The notes below the pieces were generated by a model. That model was not told the origin of the DNA, ran no database searches, and saw nothing but the letters and a program-made list of their open reading frames with translations. A stretch of DNA of 64,000 nt from Acidobacteriota bacterium (GTDB taxonomy: Bacteria; Acidobacteriota; Terriglobia; Bryobacterales; Bryobacteraceae), in the NCBI GenBank assembly GCA_029776225.1, contig JAKOTR010000008.1:1-64000 (forward strand), in the 5' to 3' direction. Made by a program: the position numbers and the translations under genes. This document shows positions 42,747 to 49,182 of this stretch, one piece after another. Position 1 is the stretch's first letter, and each line of letters starts with the position of its first letter.

Positions 42747-42764
42747 TGCAATGAAACAATTGCA
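42747..42764. promoter_or_regulatory. Inverted repeat TGCAAT-N6-ATTGCA
   Basis: Six-base arms, 18 bp overall, in the same intergenic region. A third candidate operator for the divergent genes. Confidence 0.45.
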
Positions 42765-42853
42765 CATCGTCGTGATACTGGCATGTTACAGCTTCCCGGA
42801 TCGAAGGCGGGATTTCGAACGAAAACTTGTGCGCGCTGTCGCGGATGGCCGTG

Positions 42854-42862
42854 TGCTATACT
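42854..42862 (+). promoter_or_regulatory. Extended -10 promoter of the membrane regulator gene
   Basis: TGCTATACT, identical to the element in front of rpmI, predicts a start near 42869 and a 15-nt leader before the ATG at 42884. Confidence 0.5.
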
Positions 42863-42883
42863 GGCTCGCCAAAGGGAAGTTTG

Positions 42884-44134
42884 ATGGCCACGTCTTCCCA
42901 CAGGGGCCAGTCCTGGCTTCCAGAAACAGACGCCGAGCGTGACGCCATCCGTCAGGAACTCGAGCGGATTCTGGCAAGCGAACTCTTCGCCAACAGCAAG
43001 CGCTACCCAAGCCTCCTGAAATACATAGTGGAGGAAACCCTCGCCGGCAGGGCGGAAAACTTGAAGGAACGCACAATAGGCATCGAGGTTTTCGGCCGCG
43101 ACCCGTCCTATGACACGAACGCAGACCCCATAGTGCGGATATCGGCGGCCCAGGTGCGGCACCGGTTGGCGCAATACTATCGCAATCTCGGCTGCGTAGG
43201 CGATGTGCAGATTGAATTGCTGCCTGGCTCGTATGTGCCCCATTTCCGCCGGCTTGGAAGCCCGCCCGACGCCGCCTGGGAGACGCAGAAGGAAGAGACT
43301 GCCACACCCGATGGAGCTCCCGTTCCCGGCGAGAGGCGCACGAAGCCGGCGTGGCTTGTTATTGCGGGGCTGCTCATTGTTCTGGGTGTGCTGTCCTGGT
43401 TCGTGATGACACGGTGGAGCGTCCCTGACGCCGTGTCGGCATTTTGGGGACCGGTGTGGGACGCCTCGAGCATTGTGGTTTGCGTTCCCGGCAACTTTCC
43501 GACGCCAGAGAACCCAACCCAGACATCCGGCGTGGCTGTGCCGGAGCGGGACCCCGGCACACCGCTGAGCATCAGCGAATCCCTGCGTTTGAATTCAATC
43601 ACTTGGCCGGATGCGACGGTGCTGTATTCTGTGGTCGGATTCCTCCAGGCGCAGGGAAAGCAATTTCGCGTCCGCCGGGACCGGGACCTGCTGTTCTCCG
43701 AAATCCGATCCAGCCCTGCGGTAATGATTGGCGGTCCCTACAACAACCAATGGCTGAAGCGGCTGACGAGCCGGTACCGGTTTACCTACGAGAGGGAGGA
43801 AGGGGAGAGCTGGATTCGCGATGCGGAGAATCCGTCCCGAAGGAATTGGAAGGTAGACGTGAACGCCCCCTACACCAGCTTCGACGTGGATTACGGAATC
43901 GTCTCGAGGGTTTGGGATCCCACGATCGAACACTGGGTAGTCGTGGCATCCGGCATTGCATCCTACGGCACCATCGGGGCAGGCGAATTCCTCACCTCTG
44001 ACAAACACCTTGCAATTCTGGCGCAGGAAGCGCCCAAGGGCTGGGAGAGAAAGAACCTACAGGTGGTATTCGTGACGAAAGTCCTCAATGGGAACGCAGG
44101 GCCCCCGCAGATTCTGGCAATCCATGTCTGGTAG
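42884..44134 (+). CDS. Membrane-spanning regulator-like protein of the Solibacter type
   Basis: A 416-residue protein with a three-part plan. Residues 20-123 form a conserved helical, presumably DNA-binding domain: RQELERILASELFANSKRYP, KERTIGIEVFGRDPSYDTNA, DPIVRISAAQVRHRLAQYY, LLPGSYVPHF. One membrane helix follows (156-175). The rest is a periplasmic domain (VVCVPGNFP, GGPYNNQWLKRLTSRYRFTY, ASGIASYGTIGAGEFLT). I recall this family as numerous in Solibacter and often mis-annotated as adenylate cyclase. The plan is like ToxR/CadC one-component regulators. The gene is divergent from the TonB receptor and precedes the symporter and galK. The regulatory role is inferred. Confidence 0.65.
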   Translation: MATSSHRGQSWLPETDAERDAIRQELERILASELFANSKRYPSLLKYIVEETLAGRAENLKERTIGIEVFGRDPSYDTNADPIVRISAAQVRHRLAQYYRNLGCVGDVQIELLPGSYVPHFRRLGSPPDAAWETQKEETATPDGAPVPGERRTKPAWLVIAGLLIVLGVLSWFVMTRWSVPDAVSAFWGPVWDASSIVVCVPGNFPTPENPTQTSGVAVPERDPGTPLSISESLRLNSITWPDATVLYSVVGFLQAQGKQFRVRRDRDLLFSEIRSSPAVMIGGPYNNQWLKRLTSRYRFTYEREEGESWIRDAENPSRRNWKVDVNAPYTSFDVDYGIVSRVWDPTIEHWVVVASGIASYGTIGAGEFLTSDKHLAILAQEAPKGWERKNLQVVFVTKVLNGNAGPPQILAIHVW

Positions 44135-44251
44135 AAACCAAACCGGCCCCCAGAGAGCATGGCGGCCCGGGCCGCAAGCGGTCTTATCCGCCCGTCTGCC
44201 CCTGAGTCTCCGCCGCAGGCCTTCAAAGGTAAGCTCAACGCCCGCCTCGGG

Positions 44252-44270
44252 CGTGTGATACACTCACACG
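44252..44270 (+). promoter_or_regulatory. Inverted repeat upstream of the symporter gene
   Basis: CGTGTGA-TACAC-TCACACG, perfect 7-bp arms with a 5-nt gap, 14 bp before the GTG start. As DNA it resembles a CRP-like TGTGA/TCACA site with one base fewer between arms; as RNA it makes a stem-loop just before the ribosome binding site. Confidence 0.4.
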
Positions 44271-44284
44271 TCGAGGTTTTTTGC

Positions 44285-45934
44285 GTGACACTCGCAACGG
44301 TAGACTACCTGGTCCTTGTATTGTATTTCGCCTTTGTCATCGGGATCGGCTGGCTGCTGAAGAAGAAGGTCTCCACCAGCGAAGATTTTTTGACTTCGGG
44401 CCGTTCCCTGCCTGTCTGGATCACCAGCCTGGCCTTCATTGCAACCAACCTGGGCGCGCAGGAAGTGATCGGCATGTGCGCCTCGGGCGCCAAGTACGGC
44501 ATTATGACGGCGCACTTCTACTGGGTGGGCGCGATCCCCGCCATGCTGTTCGTGGGCGTGTTCATGATGCCGTTCTACTACGGCAGCCGCGCGCGCTCCG
44601 TGCCCGAGTACCTGAAGCTGCGTTTCGACGAGAAGACGCGCACCTTCAACGCTGTGACGTTCGCCGTCATGACCATCTTCTCATCGGGCATTTCGATGTA
44701 CGCGCTGGGGCTGCTCTTCCAGTTGATGCTGGGATGGAGCTTCACCGCGTCCGTGCTGCTGTCGGCGGTTATCGTTCTTGTCTACACCTACCTCGGTGGG
44801 CTGACCAGCGCGATCTACAACGAGGTGCTGCAATTCTTCCTGATCGTGCTGGGCTTCGCGCCGCTCGCCGCGCTGGCGGTGTACCGCGCGGGCGGCTGGG
44901 AGGGCATCCAGCAGCGGCTCCCGAGCATGATGACCCGCGCGTGGCAGCCCATGACCAGCGGGGACAACCCCATGGGCGTCGGCATTTTCGCCATGGTGGC
45001 CGGACTGGGCTTCGTGCTGTCGTTCGGATACTGGTGTACCAACTTCCTGGTTGTACAGCGGGCTATGGCGGCCGATTCGATGTCGTCCGCGCGCAATACG
45101 CCGCTGATCGCCGCGTTTCCGAAAATGCTCATGCCGGCGATCGTGATCGTGCCCGGCCTTGCGGCGGTGGCGCTCTCGATGATGGGCACCGGCTACACGA
45201 TTCCGGTGAAGGAGGACGGCGGGCCGAACTACGACCTCGTGATGACGACGCTGATGGCGCAGTTCTACCCGGCTGGAATGCTCGGCGTGGGCATCACGGC
45301 GCTGATGGCGTCCTTCATGTCCGGCATGGCGGGCAACGTGACCGCGTTCAACACGGTGTGGACCTACGACATTTATCAAAGCCACATCCGCAAGAACGCG
45401 CCCGACTCGCACTATTTGATGATGGGGCGGGTGGCCACCGTGTTCGGGACGGCGCTTTCGGTGGGAACCGCCTATTTGGCGCAGTACTTCAACAACATCA
45501 TGGATTTCCTCCAGCTCGTCTTCGGCGTGGTCAACGCGCCGCTGTTCGCGACGTTCCTGCTCGGCATGTTCTGGAAGAGAACGACCAGCAACGGAGCGTT
45601 CATCGGGCTGCTGACGGGCACGCTCTCCGCGCTGGCGACGCTCGCGCTCACGGTGGCCGAGAACAAGGGCGGCTGGCTTGGCGTGCTGCACGAGTTCCCC
45701 TCCAGCATGGCGCAGAATTTCTGGATTGCGATCATCGCCTGGACCACCTGCTTCCTCGTGACTCTCGGCGTGAGCCTGGTCACAGAGCCGAAGCCGGTCA
45801 GCGAGCTGAAGGATTTGGTTTGGGGCGCTACCAAGATGCCGGAGACGGGGCACGAGCCGTGGTACAAGCGGCCCGCCGTGCTGGCGGTCGTGGTGGCGGT
45901 AATCTGCATTTTGCTCAATATTTGGTTCCGTTAA
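44285..45934 (+). CDS. Sodium:solute symporter (SSS family)
   Basis: Inner-membrane sugar or solute uptake carrier with 13-14 membrane helices over 549 residues. GTG 44285 has GAGG 8 nt upstream and starts MTLATVDYLVLVLYF; the frame open further upstream lacks similarity. Family features: SEDFLTSGRSLPVWITSLAFIAT, ARSVPEYLKLRF and the QRAMAADSMSSAR signature; helix 1 and 8 sodium-site residues are in the usual places. Close in form to SglT-like galactose or glucose carriers. It is followed by a two-helix membrane protein and galK, which supports galactose as substrate. Confidence 0.87.
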   Translation: MTLATVDYLVLVLYFAFVIGIGWLLKKKVSTSEDFLTSGRSLPVWITSLAFIATNLGAQEVIGMCASGAKYGIMTAHFYWVGAIPAMLFVGVFMMPFYYGSRARSVPEYLKLRFDEKTRTFNAVTFAVMTIFSSGISMYALGLLFQLMLGWSFTASVLLSAVIVLVYTYLGGLTSAIYNEVLQFFLIVLGFAPLAALAVYRAGGWEGIQQRLPSMMTRAWQPMTSGDNPMGVGIFAMVAGLGFVLSFGYWCTNFLVVQRAMAADSMSSARNTPLIAAFPKMLMPAIVIVPGLAAVALSMMGTGYTIPVKEDGGPNYDLVMTTLMAQFYPAGMLGVGITALMASFMSGMAGNVTAFNTVWTYDIYQSHIRKNAPDSHYLMMGRVATVFGTALSVGTAYLAQYFNNIMDFLQLVFGVVNAPLFATFLLGMFWKRTTSNGAFIGLLTGTLSALATLALTVAENKGGWLGVLHEFPSSMAQNFWIAIIAWTTCFLVTLGVSLVTEPKPVSELKDLVWGATKMPETGHEPWYKRPAVLAVVVAVICILLNIWFR

Positions 45935-45941
45935 AGGTCAT

Positions 45942-46130
45942 ATGTGGGATCTTAGATTGCCTGCCGGTTTATTTTTTCTTGGGCTGGGACTAATACTGAC
46001 CGTCTACGGCTTGCTGGTCCCCGCGCAAGCGGCGCTGGTGCCGGACGTCAACGTGAATCTGTATTGCGGCGCCGCGATGGGCGTGTTCGGGCTGATTATG
46101 CTGCTGATGGCGTGGCGGAGGTCCTCGTGA
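45942..46130 (+). CDS. Small two-helix membrane protein
   Basis: A 62-residue frame between the symporter (7 nt) and galK (GTGA overlap), with two hydrophobic helices: LRLPAGLFFLGLGLILTVYG and GAAMGVFGLIMLLMAW. The tight spacing and overlap with galK point to a real gene. It may be a small partner of the symporter. No family recognised. Confidence 0.6.
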   Translation: MWDLRLPAGLFFLGLGLILTVYGLLVPAQAALVPDVNVNLYCGAAMGVFGLIMLLMAWRRSS

Positions 46131-47266
46131 GAGAGGCGTTCGCGCGGGTTTTCGGCAGCGCCCAGGGCGTGCGCGTGTTTCGCGGTCCGGGGCGCGTGAA
46201 TCTGATCGGCGAGCACACGGACTACAATCTTGGGTTCGTGCTGCCGATGGCGCTCGACCTGGCGTGCTTCACCGCCGTGGCGCCGAACGGCGGGGACAAG
46301 CTGCGAGTGTATTCGGAGGACATGCAGCAGTCGCGCGAATGGACCGTGAAGGACCTGGAGTCGCTCGAGCCCGCGCACGACTGGGGCGACTACGTCGCCG
46401 GCGTGGCGCAACAGTTGGTGCGCGCGGGTTATCCCGTGGCGCCGGTGAACCTGCTGATCCGCAGCACCGTACCGGTGGGTTCGGGGCTGAGTTCATCCGC
46501 GGCGCTGGAGACTTCCACGGCGCTGGCGCTGCTCGGCGACCGGCGCATGGAGCCGCTCGAGCTGGTGCGGCTGTGCAGGCGGGCGGAAAACGAGTTCGTC
46601 GGAATGCCGTGCGGCATCATGGACCAGTACATCTCCGTGTTCGGCAGAGAAGGCGCGGCGGTGAAGATAGACTGCCGGAGCCTCGAGCATGAGGTGGTTC
46701 AGTTGCCGCCGGATGTCGCCATCATCGCGGTGAACACGATGGTGAAGCACGAACTGGGGCAGTCGGCATACCGCGACCGCGTGCGCGAGTGCGCCGAAGC
46801 GGTCGAGGTGATCCGCGGGATTCGCCCCGGAGTGGAAAGCCTGCGCGACGTGGATGTAGCCACGTTCGAGATTGCGGCGGAACAGATTCCCCCCGTGCCG
46901 CGCAAGCGCGCGCGCCACGTGGTGACCGAAGACGCGCGGGTGGAAGCGTTCATGGCGGCTTCCAAGCGAGGCGACCTGGAAACCATGGGAGCGCTTTTCG
47001 TGGCCTCCCACCGGAGTCTGCAAAACGATTACGAAGTGAGCTGCGAGGAACTGGATTTCCTTGTGGATACGGCCCTGGGCCTGCCCGGAGTTTTGGGCGC
47101 CCGTATGACGGGCGGCGGCTTTGGCGGGTGCACCGTAAATCTGGTGCGGCCGCAAAACGCAGAGGAATTCTCAGAGAAAATTACCGCAGCGTATAAAGAG
47201 CGTTTCGGGATCACCCCGGCCGTCTATCGGTGCAAACCTTCGGCGGGCGCGGGGGAGATTTGCTGA
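46127..47266 (+). CDS. galK: Galactokinase
   Basis: GHMP kinase that phosphorylates galactose to galactose-1-phosphate, first step of the Leloir pathway. GTG 46127 has GGAGG 6 nt upstream and overlaps the preceding stop; an upstream in-frame ATG is not supported. All three signatures are present: GPGRVNLIGEHTDYN, the ATP loop PVGSGLSSSAALE, and TGGGFGGCTV. 379 residues is normal. galT and galE are not in the window. Confidence 0.94.
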   Translation: MREAFARVFGSAQGVRVFRGPGRVNLIGEHTDYNLGFVLPMALDLACFTAVAPNGGDKLRVYSEDMQQSREWTVKDLESLEPAHDWGDYVAGVAQQLVRAGYPVAPVNLLIRSTVPVGSGLSSSAALETSTALALLGDRRMEPLELVRLCRRAENEFVGMPCGIMDQYISVFGREGAAVKIDCRSLEHEVVQLPPDVAIIAVNTMVKHELGQSAYRDRVRECAEAVEVIRGIRPGVESLRDVDVATFEIAAEQIPPVPRKRARHVVTEDARVEAFMAASKRGDLETMGALFVASHRSLQNDYEVSCEELDFLVDTALGLPGVLGARMTGGGFGGCTVNLVRPQNAEEFSEKITAAYKERFGITPAVYRCKPSAGAGEIC

Positions 47267-47393
47267 CCCAGACCCCCTTTTAGCGCGAGCCAGCAACACG
47301 AAAAAAACCGTTATAGCAGGAAGGCCAACCCCTTCCCAAACTTATACGCGCCCACGCTCAAAGTTAATCGGAGATTTTACGATTTTTTTTGCA
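47267..47393. other. Intergenic stretch between galK and the csp promoter
   Basis: Noncoding, increasingly AT-rich toward 47390, ending in a run of eight T residues (47383-47390) just before the csp promoter. No terminator with a clear stem follows galK. Confidence 0.5.
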
Positions 47394-47421
47394 TTGTCTT
47401 TTGCGCGGGTTGTGGTATAAG
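47394..47421 (+). promoter_or_regulatory. Promoter of the csp leader
   Basis: TTGTCT (47394-47399), 16-bp spacer, TATAAG (47416-47421), with TG one base ahead of the -10 (TGGTATAAG). Both boxes are good; start predicted near 47428. Confidence 0.6.
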
Positions 47422-47427
47422 TTTAGG

Positions 47428-47500
47428 GAGTATTTGGCGCTGTTGCTATTCGCTGGATGAACAGAGGGACCGCGAAGGCACTTCGCGGTCATTTTTGTTT
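47428..47500 (+). ncRNA. Short leader RNA or sRNA upstream of csp
   Basis: Between a clear promoter and a clear intrinsic terminator lies about 70 nt with no credible open frame. It could be an independent sRNA or the attenuated leader of the cold-shock gene 142 nt further on. No known RNA family recognised. Confidence 0.45.
47468..47500 (+). terminator. Intrinsic terminator in the csp leader
   Basis: GACCGCGAAG and CTTCGCGGTC form a perfect 10-bp stem with a 3-nt loop, followed by ATTTTTGTTT. The best intrinsic terminator in the window, yet it lies between the promoter and csp. Confidence 0.8.
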
Positions 47501-47641
47501 CAGCGCCGGATGGGAGACGGTGCAGTTTAGACGTTGTTCGAACCGCCCGCGGCAGGGCCTTCCAAGGCATGCGCGCGGGGCGCGCGGCTTTCACAGGCGG
47601 CGGATGGCTAGGCGCACGTAGTGCAAGAGAAGGATTCGAGA

Positions 47642-47845
47642 ATGAAGGAAAAAGGTACTGTGAAGTGGTTTAATGCGGCCAAGGGTTATGGCTTCATTCA
47701 AAGGGAAAACGGCGAAGACGTGTTTGTGCACTTCTCCGCTATCCAGGCGCCCGGTTACCGCACCCTGGACGAAGGCGCCAGCGTAGAATTCGCCGTCAAG
47801 AAGGGGCCAAAAGGCCTTCAGGCCGAAGACGTAAAAGTCATCTAG
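47642..47845 (+). CDS. csp: Cold-shock domain protein
   Basis: A 67-residue single-domain RNA chaperone. From the ATG at 47642 (AAGGA upstream) it reads [20 protein letters not shown] with RNP1 (KGYGFI) and RNP2 (VFVHFSAI) motifs and the usual C-terminal [10 protein letters not shown]. It follows a promoter, a terminator hairpin and a 140-nt GC-rich leader, so expression may depend on read-through or on leader folding. Confidence 0.96.
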   Translation: MKEKGTVKWFNAAKGYGFIQRENGEDVFVHFSAIQAPGYRTLDEGASVEFAVKKGPKGLQAEDVKVI

Positions 47846-47879
47846 CCGCCCCGCTCCGATTGACCGGTTCGTATCATCC

Positions 47880-47944
47880 AGGCGCAAATCCCGAACCACC
47901 GTTCCACCACAGTGGGTGCGAGTGGCTGGGTTTGCGCCTTTTTC
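47880..47944 (+). terminator. Terminator of csp
   Basis: AGGCGCAAATCC (47880-47891) pairs with GGGTTTGCGCCT (47928-47939), with further pairing inside (CCAC/GTGG), followed by TTTTCG. A branched stem-loop of about 60 nt with a T run. Confidence 0.7.
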
Positions 47945-47995
47945 GTTCGACCGGGCCTCGTTAGAAACCGTTTTTTTCGCGCGCGCAGAAGACCG

Positions 47996-49096
47996 TCAGA
48001 TCAGCATTCGCCAGTCCGGCTCGAAAGTCCCGGCGCGGTGGCCGCGCCACATGTCGAGCGCCTGGGCGCAGAATGCCGTTGAGACCGGATTCACGTAGGG
48101 AAGTAGTTGGGCTCCCTTGCGGCCGAAATAGAATCCGCCGTCGATCCTCGGTCCGGAATCACACGCCTGGAATTCGCCGATTATGGCGGCCTCCCGCGCG
48201 GCGGCCTCGCAATCGAGCGGCATAACGCCGAGAGCAGCGGCGAAAAGCCGTACGCGCAGCAGTTGCGCGTAGACGTCGGACCGCTCAAACAGCGGCGCGG
48301 TTCTGGCGAGCAGGACAGCGGTGTGCGCGATGCCCTCGCAAAGCGCTTCCGCGCACGCCGGGCGATCGGCGCACGGCAGCAGTCCTTCGAGGAAGTAGCA
48401 GTAGGCGTGCAGCCTGTCCATGACGCGCTCCCCGACTCCTTCCCCGGTGGGGAATGCAGTATGGCCGCACAGAGCCCACTCGAGCACCTGTTCGTACAAG
48501 CCGCCGAAATCGGCGCGCCCGGTCTCTTCTGCCAGTTCGCGCCAGGCGAGGGCGGCCTTCAACTGATAGCAGCCCGGACTCCGCGACCAGCGGCGGTCGC
48601 GGGCGGCCGGAGTCTTTGACGGCAGTTCGAGAACCGGGTGAAACTCCGGCCCGCCGCCGAAGTCCCGGGCCATGAACTCGGCACAGCGGATAGCGGCCTG
48701 GAGGAACTCATTGTCGCGCGAGCGCCGCCATAGAGCCAGAAGGCCGCGCGCAATAATTCCGGTATCGAAAAAGTAGGCGAGGGCTTCCGGTACGATGCCG
48801 TCGTTGGCGCACTCGAACGGCATGGCGCGAAGCGTGTCGTCCCATGCCGCGCGCGCGAGGAATCTGCCGGCGCGCACCGCCGCGTCGAAGCACTCCGGAT
48901 CGCCTCCCGCGCCGTGGAGGTGCAGAAGGGCGCTAACGGCGTAACCGGTGATTTCTGTGGAAACGAGGGCATTGCGGCCCAGATCGGAACGATAATAACG
49001 GGCAACGCCGCCCGAAGATTCCTGTATCCCCGACTGCATAAACCACTGGCTCGCAGCCTGCAACCGGGAGTTGAGAGTTTCAACGATGTTCAGCAC
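47996..49096 (-). CDS. Toroid-like protein of unknown function
   Basis: A 366-residue protein without signal peptide. It is almost all helical, with repeated hairpins and phrases such as STEITGYAVSALLHLHGAGG, RAGRFLARAAWDD, RCAEFMARDFGGG, DRLHAYCYFLEGLL and NPVSTAFCAQALDMW. These resemble alpha/alpha six-hairpin or terpenoid-cyclase-like toroids, used by many glycosidases and epimerases. Conserved acidic or aromatic residues are consistent with a sugar-active enzyme, but none is diagnostic. A tandem direct repeat sits immediately upstream of the start. Function unknown. Confidence 0.6.
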   Translation of the reverse strand: MLNIVETLNSRLQAASQWFMQSGIQESSGGVARYYRSDLGRNALVSTEITGYAVSALLHLHGAGGDPECFDAAVRAGRFLARAAWDDTLRAMPFECANDGIVPEALAYFFDTGIIARGLLALWRRSRDNEFLQAAIRCAEFMARDFGGGPEFHPVLELPSKTPAARDRRWSRSPGCYQLKAALAWRELAEETGRADFGGLYEQVLEWALCGHTAFPTGEGVGERVMDRLHAYCYFLEGLLPCADRPACAEALCEGIAHTAVLLARTAPLFERSDVYAQLLRVRLFAAALGVMPLDCEAAAREAAIIGEFQACDSGPRIDGGFYFGRKGAQLLPYVNPVSTAFCAQALDMWRGHRAGTFEPDWRMLI

Positions 49097-49100
49097 AAGC

Positions 49101-49149
49101 CTTAAGGGTAGAGTTTCAAACGTACTTTAGGGGTAAAGTTTCAATCGTA
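49101..49149 (-). repeat. Two 24-25 bp direct repeats upstream of the toroid-like gene
   Basis: CTTAAGGGTAGAGTTTCAAA plus CGTA (49101-49124), followed directly by CTTTAGGGGTAAAGTTTCAA plus TCGTA (49125-49149). They lie 5 bp before the start codon of the minus-strand gene, where a regulator dimer or an early transcript element could act. Confidence 0.6.
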
Positions 49150-49182
49150 GGCGACCGAAAAGCGGCAGTCAACCGAACGGCA

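Noticed and set aside
46064-46126. Upstream ATG start for galactokinase
   Set aside because: It would lie deep inside the small membrane gene; GTG 46127 has a GGAGG and matches the family start.
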